The notes under the pieces: model-generated
The model's input: only the letters and a program-made list of their open reading frames with translations
Database searches by the model: none
Told to the model about the DNA's origin: nothing
Part shown: piece after piece, positions 45,522 to 59,349 of the stretch
How the letters are laid out: each line of letters starts with the position of its first letter
Numbering within the stretch: the stretch's first letter is position 1
Translations under genes and position numbers: made by a program
Source: Arthrobacter sp. H35-D1
GTDB taxonomy: Bacteria > Actinomycetota > Actinomycetes > Actinomycetales > Micrococcaceae
Length of the DNA stretch: 64,000 nt
Direction: 5' to 3'
Assembly: GCF_030063185.1 (NCBI RefSeq)
Contig: NZ_JASISP010000020.1
Span: 1 to 64,000, forward strand

Positions 45522-45539
45522 CCAGTTTCACTAAACTGG
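45522..45539. promoter_or_regulatory. Inverted repeat overlapping the YczE-gene -10
   Basis: CCAGTTT and AAACTGG are separated by CACT. The right arm overlaps TAAACT (45532-45537), which lies 6 nt before the ATG at 45544. A regulator bound here would cover the start site; the divergent MocR protein is the obvious candidate. Confidence 0.6.
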
Positions 45540-45543
45540 TGCC

Positions 45544-46212
45544 ATGCACTCGTTCCTTGGATCCGGCCACCTCGGCATTCGCTTGGTCCGGCTCTTGTTG
45601 GGCTTGGCCATGTACGGGTTGGCGATCGCCATGATGATCCGCGGCAATATTGGTGCTTCGCCGTGGGATGTGTTTGGCCAAGGCCTGTCGCGCACTTCCG
45701 GCATCTCCTTCGGGCTGTGCACCATCGCCATCAGTGGCGCGGTGCTGCTGCTGTGGATACCGCTGAAGCAGCGGCCGGGTTTTGGCACCATTGCCAATGC
45801 GATCCTGGTGGGCGTCTTTGCCGACCTCGGTCTGGCTTTCATTCCGCAGGCCAGCCACGTGGGACTGCAAACCCTGCTCTTTGCCGGCGGACTTTGTTTG
45901 TTGGCCTTCGCCACGGCCTTGTACATTGGTGCAGGCCTTGGCCCAGGGCCGCGCGACGGGCTCATGACAGGCCTTGTGCGTGTCAGCGGCCGGCCCGTGT
46001 GGCTCATCCGGACTGGTATTGAGCTTTCCGTTGTGGTGGCGGGCTTCGTTTTGGGCGGTGTGGTGGGCGCGGGGACGGCCGCCTTTGCCGTGGGCATTGG
46101 CCCGCTGACCCAGCTGACGCTGCGCTGGCTGCATGTGGACCTGTACGCCAAGAATCCCCGGGCTGCCATGGTGGAGCTGCCGCTGGAATCGGATCCCTCA
46201 GGACACCCTTGA
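45544..46212 (+). CDS. YczE/YyaS/YitT family membrane protein
   Basis: A 222-residue integral membrane protein with five or six hydrophobic segments. It opens with IRLVRLLLGLAMYGLAIAMM and the conserved GNIGASPWDVFGQGLS, followed by the second signature GLGPGPRDGLMTGL. These are typical of YczE. Transport of an unknown compound regulated by the divergent MocR protein is inferred. The start at 45544 is leaderless. The stop overlaps the stop of the convergent methyltransferase gene by 15 nt. Confidence 0.86.
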   Translation: MHSFLGSGHLGIRLVRLLLGLAMYGLAIAMMIRGNIGASPWDVFGQGLSRTSGISFGLCTIAISGAVLLLWIPLKQRPGFGTIANAILVGVFADLGLAFIPQASHVGLQTLLFAGGLCLLAFATALYIGAGLGPGPRDGLMTGLVRVSGRPVWLIRTGIELSVVVAGFVLGGVVGAGTAAFAVGIGPLTQLTLRWLHVDLYAKNPRAAMVELPLESDPSGHP

Positions 46213-47100
46213 CGTCTCCGGAAGCGGATGGAAAACGGAAATCCGGAACGCCGCGGTCGCTGTCGTGAGCTTGGGCAGGCGCGCCAGGCGTTCCGCAAGC
46301 TGCTCCGGATCCAGGTGGTGCCCGGCCGGACCCATCAAGGCCACATGGCCGACGTCGGCCGGACTCAGTTGCAGCGTGGCCACCACCTCACGGCTGCCCG
46401 TTGGCACAAAATGGCTTGCCAGCGACGCCGTGAGCGCGGACTCTTTGTCCGCCTGGATGCCGAGCATGCCGGCCTCCGCGGCGATTTCCGCCAAGTGCTG
46501 CGGCAGCGGAGTCACCACCACCAACGATCCGCCGGGTTTGAGTATGCGCGCAAATTCGCTGGCATTGCGCGGGGCGAAAATGACGAGCACGACGTCGGCA
46601 ACGGCGGTTCCCAGCGGCAGCTCCCGCCACAAGTCCCACACGATGTTCACGGCCTCCGGGTTGCGCCGGGCTGCACGCCGCAGGGCAAACTTTGAGATGT
46701 CAAGGCCCACGGCCGCCGGCCTGCGAGCGCCGGGGGAGCCGGGGGAGCAGGCTGCCAGCACCTGGTGCAGGTAGTGGCCGGTTCCGGTGCCGGCGTCGAC
46801 GATCAGCTTCGGGCTTGGGAGGGCGGGTTCGGCAAGCAAGGCCCCCACGAGCTCGGCGAGTGCCTCGCTGAGTGGCTTGTAGTGTCCGGCATCCAGAAAG
46901 GCGTCGCGGGCGGACACCATGGCGGCGGTGTCCGGGACGAATTTGGTGCCGTGGCCCGTGAGCAGGTTCAGGTATCCCTGGCGGGCAATGTCGAAGTTGT
47001 GGCCCCCCGCACAGGCCATTGAGTGCTCCGTGGCCTGCGGGGCGGCAAAACCCTCTCTGCAATGGGGGCAGCGCAGGGCATTGACGGCAGAGATTTCCAT
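46198..47100 (-). CDS. RlmA-like 23S rRNA (guanine-N1)-methyltransferase
   Basis: A 300-residue SAM enzyme. The N-terminal zinc ribbon has Cys11, Cys14, Cys30 and His34 (CPHC and CAGGHNFD), leading to RQGYLNLL, a strong RlmA signature. The Rossmann domain has LIVDAGTGTGHYLHQVL and AVGLDISKFALRRAAR, then VVLVIFAPRN. RlmA(I) and RlmA(II) methylate G745 or G748 in the 23S tylosin/macrolide region. Which type this is cannot be told. A TAAGAT hexamer lies 6 nt before the ATG, a leaderless start. Confidence 0.87.
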   Translation of the reverse strand: MEISAVNALRCPHCREGFAAPQATEHSMACAGGHNFDIARQGYLNLLTGHGTKFVPDTAAMVSARDAFLDAGHYKPLSEALAELVGALLAEPALPSPKLIVDAGTGTGHYLHQVLAACSPGSPGARRPAAVGLDISKFALRRAARRNPEAVNIVWDLWRELPLGTAVADVVLVIFAPRNASEFARILKPGGSLVVVTPLPQHLAEIAAEAGMLGIQADKESALTASLASHFVPTGSREVVATLQLSPADVGHVALMGPAGHHLDPEQLAERLARLPKLTTATAAFRISVFHPLPETSRVS

Positions 47101-47138
47101 CCCATTATCTTAGGGTGCGCCAGCAGTATCGGAGTCCG

Positions 47139-47786
47139 CTAGAACCCCAGCGCAGCCCGGGCTGCGGCGATGCCGGGACCCGCCCAGCGTTCGCTGTACT
47201 CGGCGGCCGCCGCCAGCGAGCGCGTGTGGGCCTTGTCGATGTACAGGGTCCCTTCCAGGTGGTCGCTTTCGTGTTGGACAATGCGCGCCTGCCACCCCGA
47301 GAACCGGCGGGTGCGCGCTGTGCCGTGCTCGTCGTCGTACGCCAAATCAACCATTGCGGCGCGATCCACCACGGCCTGCCATCCCGACATCGACAGGCAG
47401 CCCTCATAATGGCTGGCCAGCTCCGTGCCGACGGGCCTGTAGCGCGGGTTGAGCATGGCGAACAGCTCCAGCGGGGCGCGGTCGCGGGCGGCGGCGATGT
47501 CGGCGTCGACTTCGTACTTGTCCTCGAGCACGGCAAGCTGCAGGGGAATGCCGATCTGCGGTGCGGCCAGGCCGACGCCGGGTGCCGCCCGCATGGTTTC
47601 GGTCATGATCTCGATGAGCCGGCCGAGCTCATCGGGGCTGAGCTGGCCGGTGAAAGGCAGCGCCCGGGCACGCAGCACGGGGTGCCCGGCTTGCACAATC
47701 TTGGGCAGCCCTGCGGCGTCCAGGACGGAAGCGACCGCCTGCTCGAGGCGGTCGGCGTCGAGCTTCACTGTTGGGGCATGGTTCAT
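47139..47786 (-). CDS. def: Peptide deformylase
   Basis: A 215-residue metalloenzyme that removes the formyl group from nascent proteins. Motif 1 is GVGLAAPQIG, motif 2 EGCLSM (metal Cys) and motif 3 QHESDHLEG (metal His pair and catalytic Glu). The third motif has Ser where Phe or Ile is common (HEFDH/HEIDH). The ATG at 47786 has GGGAGGGA 6 nt upstream. It is followed on the minus strand by the RlmA-like gene, separated by 38 nt with an internal promoter. Confidence 0.93.
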   Translation of the reverse strand: MNHAPTVKLDADRLEQAVASVLDAAGLPKIVQAGHPVLRARALPFTGQLSPDELGRLIEIMTETMRAAPGVGLAAPQIGIPLQLAVLEDKYEVDADIAAARDRAPLELFAMLNPRYRPVGTELASHYEGCLSMSGWQAVVDRAAMVDLAYDDEHGTARTRRFSGWQARIVQHESDHLEGTLYIDKAHTRSLAAAAEYSERWAGPGIAAARAALGF

Positions 47787-47942
47787 GCTGTCCCTCCCGG
47801 GGTTCTCTTGGCTTCCGTTGTGCCTGGTTCGATGTGCCTGGCTCGATGTGCCTAGTCCATTGTGCCAAGGCCTGGCCTTGTTTGCGTGCAAGCTCCCGCC
47901 GACCCTGTTGCCTTCCCTGCCCTGCGGACTATGGTGGGATAA

Positions 47943-50771
<2,829 letters not shown>

Positions 50772-50876
50772 CGGCGGGGCGCCACAGGAACGCTAGCGCG
50801 TCCAATGTTACGTGGGCACCCGCCCTGCCGGGGGCTGCTCCGGCAGCCAAGGGCGTCAACCATGCATAATATGTGA

Positions 50877-51419
50877 ATGACCCAAGCCATTAACACTGAA
50901 CGACTTGCCCTGCGCCCGTGGCAAGACACCGACGTCGACTTCGTCTTTGACCTGTACTCGCGCTGGGTGGTCCAGCGCTTCATCGGCAACGAGCCGGCCG
51001 TCATGGACAGCCGCAACCAGGCCCTTGACAAAGTGGCCCGGTTCCAAAGCATCGACCATCCAGTCCATGGAATCTGGGCCGTGACGCGCAAGGACGACGG
51101 CGCCCCGGTGGGGACGCTGCTGCTCAAGCCCATCCCCGCATCGGGGCAGGAGCCGCTGGAAGACTCCGCCGACGTCGAAATTGGCTGGCACTTCCACCCC
51201 GACCACTGGGGCAACGGCTACGCCACCGAAGCGGCAAGCGCTGTGCTAGAGCACGCCTTTGCCGCAGGCCTGGAACAGGTGGTGGCGGTGACAAACCCCG
51301 CCAACGAAGCGTCCCAGAGCGTGTGCCGCCGCATTGGCATGGAACACCAGGGCCAAACCGAGAACTACTACAATGCCACGTGCGAATTTTTCACGGTGGA
51401 CAAGCCCGCCGTGTCCTAG
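50877..51419 (+). CDS. GNAT-family N-acetyltransferase
   Basis: A 180-residue RimJ/RimL-type acetyltransferase. The N-terminus INTERLALRPWQDTDVD and the central VEIGWHFHPDHWGNGYATEA (acetyl-CoA pyrophosphate loop as HPDHWGNGYA) are diagnostic. The C-terminal segment ANEASQSVCRRIGMEHQG completes motif B. Acceptor unknown (protein N-terminus or small amine). CATAAT ends 6 nt before the ATG, suggesting a leaderless start. The UvrA2-like gene follows after 13 nt. Confidence 0.88.
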   Translation: MTQAINTERLALRPWQDTDVDFVFDLYSRWVVQRFIGNEPAVMDSRNQALDKVARFQSIDHPVHGIWAVTRKDDGAPVGTLLLKPIPASGQEPLEDSADVEIGWHFHPDHWGNGYATEAASAVLEHAFAAGLEQVVAVTNPANEASQSVCRRIGMEHQGQTENYYNATCEFFTVDKPAVS

Positions 51420-51432
51420 GAAAGAGACACTG

Positions 51433-53847
<2,415 letters not shown>

Positions 53848-53903
53848 CGAAAGGCTCGAACATTAATTCGACTTATACTCCGGGTGCTGCGGAACAGAGC
53901 GCT

Positions 53904-54749
53904 TTGTACGCGGGTTTCGAACGGCATTCAATCACCAGCGACGGAGTTGAGCAGTCTTTTTTGGCCTGTGGCTCCGGGCAGGTGGTGGCGATTCTGCACG
54001 GGCTGGCGGGGGAGTCGGGGGAGTTCGCACCGACGATGGCCGGATTGGCACAGCAGTTCCGGGCGGTGGCGCTTGACCGGCGCGGGCATGGTCGCAGCAC
54101 CCGGCGACCGAGTGACGTGTCAAGGCGCGCCTACGTCCAGGACGTTGTGGCTCTGATTGAGCATGTCGGTCCCGACCATCCAATACATCTGGTCGGTCAG
54201 TCGATGGGCGCCCATACGGCCATGTTGGTTGCTGCCATCCGTCCGGACCTTGTTCAGTCGCTGGTACTGCTTGAAGGCGATGCGGGTTCCGGTGCATCCG
54301 AGGACGCGGTCCAACTCGGCACGTTCTTTGCCAGTTGGCCCGTGCCGTTTGCAGACGACGCCGCGGCCAGGGAATTTCTGGGCAATTCATCTCTTTCGAA
54401 TGCCTGGGCGAATGCGTTGGAGCGGCGCAGCGACGGGCTCTGGCCGCGTTTTGATGCGGACATCATGATGGACTGCCTCAGGGCCGTCATGGAACCCCGA
54501 TGGGATGAATGGTCCGCCGTTGAGGCCCGAACGCTGGTGATGTACGCGGACAACGGAATGTTCACGGACGAACAGAAGAATGCGTTCCTCAGCCACCGGC
54601 CCGGAACCCTGCGCGTGGATTTGGAACAGGCAAGCCATGACGCCCACTTGGATGAGTTTGAGCAATGGATCACCGCGTTGAAAGCGTTCCTGATGCCACG
54701 GGGACAGGCGGTGTGCGACGCGTCCGAACAATCGTTGATTTGGCGGTAG
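53904..54749 (+). CDS. Alpha/beta-hydrolase fold protein
   Basis: A 281-residue hydrolase. The oxyanion region is LHGLAGESGEF, the nucleophile elbow VGQSMGAH (Ser near residue 100), and the late His is in QASHDAHLDE. An Asp in ADNG (about residue 215) completes the triad. The start is uncertain: TTG at 53904 has a weak GGAACAGAG upstream, and the frame stays open further back to the UvrA2 gene without an ATG or GTG. Substrate unknown. It is the last intact gene before the decayed region. Confidence 0.72.
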   Translation: MYAGFERHSITSDGVEQSFLACGSGQVVAILHGLAGESGEFAPTMAGLAQQFRAVALDRRGHGRSTRRPSDVSRRAYVQDVVALIEHVGPDHPIHLVGQSMGAHTAMLVAAIRPDLVQSLVLLEGDAGSGASEDAVQLGTFFASWPVPFADDAAAREFLGNSSLSNAWANALERRSDGLWPRFDADIMMDCLRAVMEPRWDEWSAVEARTLVMYADNGMFTDEQKNAFLSHRPGTLRVDLEQASHDAHLDEFEQWITALKAFLMPRGQAVCDASEQSLIWR

Positions 54750-54855
54750 CGTATCGTGTTCAACGGTGCCGGGTTCGCCGCCCTGAACGTCATAACCAAC
54801 CAAACATCGTAGGGCACAGAGGTGCTGCTTAGGATGAGGCATGGCGCAGTAATTG

Positions 54856-54951
54856 ATGTTCATCAATGGCATTCCCGCAGCCGGGAAAACTACGTTGTCG
54901 AAGCAGCTCGGAGCATACCTGGTGCAGTGTGCAGCCCAAATTGGCCATTGA
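54856..54951 (+). pseudogene. N-terminal stub of a P-loop kinase
   Basis: A 31-codon frame begins MFINGIPAAGKTTLSKQLG, a perfect Walker A of small-molecule phosphotransferases (AAA_33, chloramphenicol phosphotransferase and zeta-toxin type), then stops at TGA after 12 further residues. No continuation was found in other frames downstream, where the DNA becomes AT-rich. It is a truncated gene, probably cut by the insertions that follow. Confidence 0.6.
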
Positions 54952-55110
54952 CTGTTCAACAGCTAATCACGAACGGCGAATATTCTATCCAATCGGACAA
55001 TTCATTACCGTCAAATCATCAGCCAATTGGACTAATTTACGATTCTTTACACAAATTTGATCACATGGCCAGGGAGTCGAGCCATGGTCTACTTGGATAT
55101 AATTGAACTA

Positions 55111-55143
55111 TTGACACAAATGTTTATAGTGCTGTATACACTA
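55111..55143 (+). promoter_or_regulatory. Sigma-70-like promoter with dyad at -10
   Basis: TTGACA at 55111-55116 and TATACA at 55135-55140 are separated by 18 nt. TAGTG (55127) and CACTA (55139-55143) form a dyad around the -10. Transcription would begin near 55147, 39 nt before the ATG of the following membrane gene. The surroundings are clearly AT-richer than the flanking genome. Confidence 0.6.
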
Positions 55144-55185
55144 AAGGGTTAGTGCATACGAGATGTATCGAAAGGAACAGCCACG

Positions 55186-55494
55186 ATGAACCTAATAAAA
55201 TCGATTTCATCGGTGGCAGGGGCGGTCGTTGTCTCGGCTGCGCTGATGTCCACGGCCGTCACTAACTGGGTTCTATGGACGTGCTGGCCGTTATGAGAAT
55301 CATTCGCTCTCACTGCAGTTGTCGGACTCGTCTTACTTGTCTTGAGCATTGCTAGCCAAATTCAAGTCTTGTTGATTGGCACTGGCTTTATGGAACATCA
55401 GCAGGTTTGGGTCGCCATAGTCGGCAGCGGGTTTGTGGTTGCGTCGTTTGTCGCCCTCGCCCTGCAAAAATCAAGACCGCGAGAACGGTCCTGA
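55186..55494 (+). pseudogene. Three-helix membrane protein gene with in-frame TGA
   Basis: AAAGGAA is followed 8 nt later by ATG. The frame runs 36 codons (MNLIKSISSVAGAVVVSAAL, a hydrophobic helix), meets TGA at 55294, and continues in the same frame for 65 codons with two more hydrophobic helices (FALTAVVGLVLLVLSIASQI; VWVAIVGSGFVVASFVALAL) to a TGA at 55492 after RPRERS. The preserved frame, good promoter, ribosome site and following hairpin suggest a recently broken gene or a sequence error. No family was recognised. A selenocysteine reading is unlikely. Confidence 0.6.
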
Positions 55495-55511
55495 GAGAGG
55501 TTGTCCAAAGA

Positions 55512-55540
55512 GACGCGCTCCGGCATCGCCGGGGAGCGTC
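55512..55540 (+). terminator. Hairpin after the broken membrane gene
   Basis: GACGC-GCTCC and GGGGAGCGTC pair over about nine positions with a small bulge and a GGCATCGCC loop. It lies 18 nt past the stop and probably ended the transcript of the membrane gene. Confidence 0.5.
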
Positions 55541-55674
55541 TGGGGTTTCGGTGGCGTTGAATTGGAGTCCCTAGTTGAAATATGGACCAATTTGGAGTCG
55601 ATTACTTTATCCGAGCCAAGTATCAGAACTGGCCCAACGGAGATCGCCAAGGGACAATGACCGAGGCTTTGAAA

Positions 55675-55941
55675 TTATCTGAAACTGACAACTAAAACCC
55701 GCGCACACCCATCTGTACCGCGTGCGTGCCCATAGGCGAGGAGGAGAGTACCTGTCGTGATTCGCTGATCACGGGTGCTCAACTCATCCGCAGATTCCTC
55801 GATATCCTGAGCGGACCACGCCCAAGGGCAGTCACCGGTGTACCCCTGAAAACGGGAAACCATCCGTAAACGCGGCGCGATCGACATGCTGTGCTTCTCG
55901 GCCTCCGTTATCAGATGCTGAAACCATTCATCAGATGATGG
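55675..55941 (-). pseudogene. Fragment of a tyrosine recombinase (integrase), core-binding domain
   Basis: On the minus strand, an open frame with residues EWFQHLITEAEKHSMSIAP, then RLRMVSRFQGYTGDCPWAW and SAQDIEESADELSTRD, resembles the N-terminal SAM-like core-binding domain of actinobacterial phage-type integrases (pattern: RLR-V-RF--YTG-PW-W----DIE-F---L). The similarity fades after TTGTL, and a stop lies upstream, so the catalytic domain with the R-H-R-Y residues is missing. The assignment is from pattern memory only. The stretch 55495-55674 and the DNA up to 56186 otherwise hold nothing recognisable. Confidence 0.5.
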
Positions 55942-56186
55942 ATGTCAAAATCCAAACTCGTAGGTCAGTCCCATGTTCCAATGCAGATGCTCTCCCGTAG
56001 CCAACAACTGTCCCCGTCGCGCGGACACCTATCAGCTGCGGGAAACTTGATCAAATATCTCAAGCTTCCGGGTTATCCCAGCAGGTGAAATTCGACTTAT
56101 TCGTGCGCCGATAATCTACATTATGTAAAGTAACTTCAAATTGGGGTTCCCCGCTGCATGGCTTTTGGTGTCCTGTCTCATTACAG

Positions 56187-56974
56187 ATGAGGCATCGGCT
56201 GCGCGTGTCTCACCCAATGTCTGTCAGCGACAGGACTTGCCGGCCTACAGTGGACACGTGGGACGTGAACTCACGGCGTCCGATGTTAGTACCGGACGAG
56301 GATGGATTCCAGGCGCCAAAGACGCCCTGGCGTTCAGGGAGCAGCATTCCCCTGCGCCAACCACCAGGCCACCTCTCAGACTGCTGGTCGATACCCGTTG
56401 AGGAGGTCTTTCCCATCCGCCCGGTGGTGGCGTTCAAAGGACAGAGCAACTTCGCCAGCTTGTGGTGGTGCGCAACGAACCAGCGCCACGTTGGTTCCGC
56501 ATCACGTTGCCAACGCCACTCCCCCAGCGTTCACATGTGCCTGACTATTTCGTTCGGTACACTGATGGTACCGCCCTCGTTCTCGATGTTCGACCCGACG
56601 ACCGTGTGACACCAGCTCGCCAAAACGTATTCGATGCCACAGCACAGCTCTGCGCCTCAGTTGCGCCTCAGTTGCGCCTCAGTTGCTTGGGCCTACCAGC
56701 GGACGGGGACTACCTTCCACACCGGACCAACCTCAGATGGATCGCCGGATACCGACATCCACGATGCTTGCAGGAAGCATCCGCGGCACTCATGATGGAA
56801 CAATTAAGCTAATCCGGTCCGTCATCAGTGCGTGAACTGATCACAGCGGCCGGTGAAGCCGTTATCGTCGTGCCACCCCTGTTTCACCTGCTCTGGACGC
56901 AGAAGCATCCACTGACCCTTGGACTCAGACTTCTTCGCTTGGACTCAACCGTGCCGCTAAGGGGCTCATCATGA
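56187..56974 (+). pseudogene. Decayed TnsA-like transposon endonuclease gene
   Basis: Pieces of an actinobacterial TnsA-like protein occur in order. First IPVEEVFPIRPVVAFKGQ, then SNFASLWWCATNQRHVG (frame of 56187). Then, after a deletion and frame change, HVPDYFVRYTDGTALVLDVR and NLRWIAGYRHPRC (frame of 56462), an in-frame TAA at 56810, and the C-terminal part VPPLFHLLWTQ ending at 56974. The roughly 30 residues that should lie between HVG and HVPDYF, which in the family contain a YESWLERD-type acidic part of the nuclease site, are gone. The last codon overlaps the next start as ATGA, the original operon junction. Confidence 0.7.
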
Positions 56975-58026
56975 GCACAGGACCCGTTCTGCTTGGCGAT
57001 GACGTCGAGCTGTACGGAATTACGTACACGGTTACAGCCCTCGACGGCGATATCACAGCGGCGTATCGCGGGCCCGTCCATGCTGTTTGACTCGCTGTCC
57101 GCCGAAGTACAGAAAAGAGCACTGTGCCTGGAAAGCCATATCACCGAGATCCTGGACGGCATCCCCTGCGATGTCGGGATTGTCCAGACTGCACGCCGCG
57201 ACTTCGACGTCATGCGAACCTCACTGCGTCAGCGTGCGCAAACAAAACTGATTGAGCTTCACGAACTCGGCGAAACGCTCGGCATTGGTTCACTCCAAAG
57301 ATTGCGCTACGCCTATGATGAAGAAAGGAATTCTTGGGCTGATCGATCAACGGCTGATCCGCAAAGTTCCGATCGCCGGGCAAACCGATCAACGAGTCTT
57401 CGATGCTTTGCTCTCAATCCTGGAGGCCAACACCCAGCAGTCAACCAGATCCATAGACCGGCTGATGAAGCAGGGGCGTAAACAACTGGAGAACGAACAC
57501 GGCCCAGGGACCGTGCCCATGCCGTCCCGCGCTACCTTTCACCGCCTGATCGGACGGTTGGCTGAAGGCAGACACCCCACTGGCTCGGCCCGGACTCGGC
57601 GGACCCTGGCCCAGCAACCATCCGGACCGTTCGGTGCCGTTTACCCGGTGCGGCCCGGGGAGCTGATGCAGATCGACTCCACTGACCTGGTACCGCCGTT
57701 GAACTCAACGACGGCATGGGTGGACGCGGTGAGCTGACGGCGATGGTTGATATTGCTACCCGCAGCATCCCCGCCGCCGTCATCCGCCCCACCACCAAGG
57801 CCGTGGATGCGGCCTTGCTGCTGGCTAGGTGCATGACGCCGGAGCTCATGCGGCCAGGCTGGTCACAGGCCGAATCCATGGCAACCTCAGCACTGCCTTT
57901 CCGGTGAATGAAGTCCATTGACGGACGACTCGCAGGGCTGCAGCGAAACCGGTCATTGTGCCTGAGACCATCGTCTGTGACCATGGCAAGGCCTACCTCT
58001 CCAACACCTTCAAGAGCGCCTGCCGC
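56971..58026 (+). pseudogene. Decayed TnsB-like (Mu/DDE) transposase gene
   Basis: A TnsB-like protein in at least five pieces. It starts MSTGPVLLGDDVELYGITY and stops at 57088. LFDSLSAEVQKRALCLESHI follows in a second frame. KGILGLIDQRLIRKVP to FGAVYPVRPGELMQIDSTDL lies in a third frame. VDIATRSIPAAVIRPTTKAV to the stop at 57905 follows a further shift, and the last piece is VIVPETIVCDHGKAYLSNTF. The first DDE Asp (MQIDST) and second Asp (VCDHG) survive; the Glu region and C-terminal Mu domain are lost where IS30 sequence begins. With the upstream tnsA it represents a dead Tn7-like element. Confidence 0.75.
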
Positions 58027-58030
58027 CAAC

Positions 58031-58114
58031 CTACGCCCAGCCCACCTGCGCAGATCCAACGAAAACACCAACAGGCTCACACGCCAATACTTCCCCAAGG
58101 GCACCTACCTGAGC
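58031..58114 (+). mobile_element. IS30-family transposase C-terminal fragment
   Basis: The frame through 58031-58114 reads RRSNENTNRLTRQYFPKGTY, matching the highly conserved IS30 transposase motif (GSNENTNGLLRQYFPKGTDLS), which contains the catalytic Glu. It is joined directly to the truncated TnsB sequence, and similarity ends within a few codons after KGTYLS. No inverted repeats were found. From 58115 to 58389 nothing further is recognisable. Confidence 0.7.
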
Positions 58115-58389
58115 TGCTACTGTCCCCTTGAATTCAAGTCTCACATCTTGAGACACCATCACCCCGCTAAAGACTTTGCATCTGCCCTGCTGTTGGTACC
58201 CCTTTCAGACGGACTGACACGAAATATTTGCGAATCAGTCGTTTCCGTATTTCTGGAAAATTCCGCGCTGTCTTAGTTTCGAATTGAATCTCTGATTGTG
58301 CCAGCGACACCGTGGAAAGTTGGCTCAGTTGCCCGGCTGGCGGCGTGCCCTCGCCCGCCCCGTTTGGTGGTCGGCCAGGACTTATCGTC

Positions 58390-59349
58390 TCAGGATGAAT
58401 GCCCTAAGCTGCCACCGCTTCTATTGAGCTTTCCGTTCACGCCGTGAGGGAAGAACCCGCCGGATTTGACCGATTTTGGGGTCAGGTAGGCGATGTTCAG
58501 GACCTGTGCAGTGGTACGGCTAAAAGCCACGGCGTTGGCGTCGGTGGGCACGAGGTTGGCTACCTGGTCGGTTCCGATTCCTTGGTCGAGGTCTGTTGTG
58601 CCGTCCAGGCTATCGCGGGCGTCGGAGATGGCATGGGCGGGAGCTTGGAGATCTCGGGCGTACAAGGTGGTTCTGATGATGCCCGCGTGGTACGCCTCTA
58701 CAGCGAGGATGCCGGCAGCCGCCTCAAGATAGGTCTTGTTGTCGATGAACGGGGCGGCACCCTTGTACGCGGTGACGCCGACGTCTTCAAAAATAAATGC
58801 TCCGAGAAGGAAGCTGGTTTCATCCTTGAATGGGCTGAAGGTCTGGCCCTTGGTGATGAGTCCTGCGGCGAGAGCGGCTGCGGTGAAGCTTGCATCAAGG
58901 TCGATCGGCGGCCGGGCAACGGCGGCTTTTCCCAGAACTCTGCGCAGGAACCTGACATGAGCCTCCTCATCTGCCGCGATCTCTGCCGCGTACTTCTGGA
59001 CCAGGCTGCCGGGCGTGAACGGTACCTTGCCGCCGCCTGTGACTCCGCCCTTTTTCCCTCTGCCGTCCGTGAGGTTGTCGGACAGTCCCATTCCAGTTAC
59101 TGCACGAAGGTAAAATTCGGCCTCAAGGTATTCCAGGTTCAACGCGAAGTTCAAGATCGCAGAATCACTGGGTCCCTTCCTCCCGTTGTCCTCGTCCTCT
59201 TCCGGATGGGCTGATGCGGAGGTGGCGGACAGCAGCGCGACCGTGCCTCCGATGCCTGCAGCACTGGCGGCTCTGAACAGTCGACGGCGGTCGAGGTTGT
59301 TTTCTGCGCTGTGAGTCATTGCGTTGGTAATGAATTTCTGGTCGAACAT
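58390..59349 (-). CDS. Tat-exported ferritin-like domain protein
   Basis: A 319-residue protein with a twin-arginine signal: [18 protein letters not shown], hydrophobic [11 protein letters not shown] and cleavage near residue 47. The mature part is a ferritin-like four-helix bundle (Ferritin_2/desiccation-related type) with possible metal ligands in [31 protein letters not shown] and [16 protein letters not shown] role in extracellular metal handling or stress tolerance is inferred. AGGAG precedes the ATG, and a GCCATT/AATGGC dyad (59361-59378) overlaps the leader. It is the first intact gene after the mobile-element graveyard and is divergent from the CHRD cluster. Confidence 0.82.
   Translation of the reverse strand: MFDQKFITNAMTHSAENNLDRRRLFRAASAAGIGGTVALLSATSASAHPEEDEDNGRKGPSDSAILNFALNLEYLEAEFYLRAVTGMGLSDNLTDGRGKKGGVTGGGKVPFTPGSLVQKYAAEIAADEEAHVRFLRRVLGKAAVARPPIDLDASFTAAALAAGLITKGQTFSPFKDETSFLLGAFIFEDVGVTAYKGAAPFIDNKTYLEAAAGILAVEAYHAGIIRTTLYARDLQAPAHAISDARDSLDGTTDLDQGIGTDQVANLVPTDANAVAFSRTTAQVLNIAYLTPKSVKSGGFFPHGVNGKLNRSGGSLGHSS

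Noticed and set aside
55294-55296. Selenocysteine codon for the in-frame TGA
   Set aside because: No SECIS-like hairpin directly after the TGA, no selenoprotein family match, and the surrounding region is full of decayed genes.
55582-55695. 37-codon plus-strand frame starting MDQFGVDYFI
   Set aside because: It has a weak GGAG upstream but overlaps the integrase fragment and matches nothing known; too short to support.
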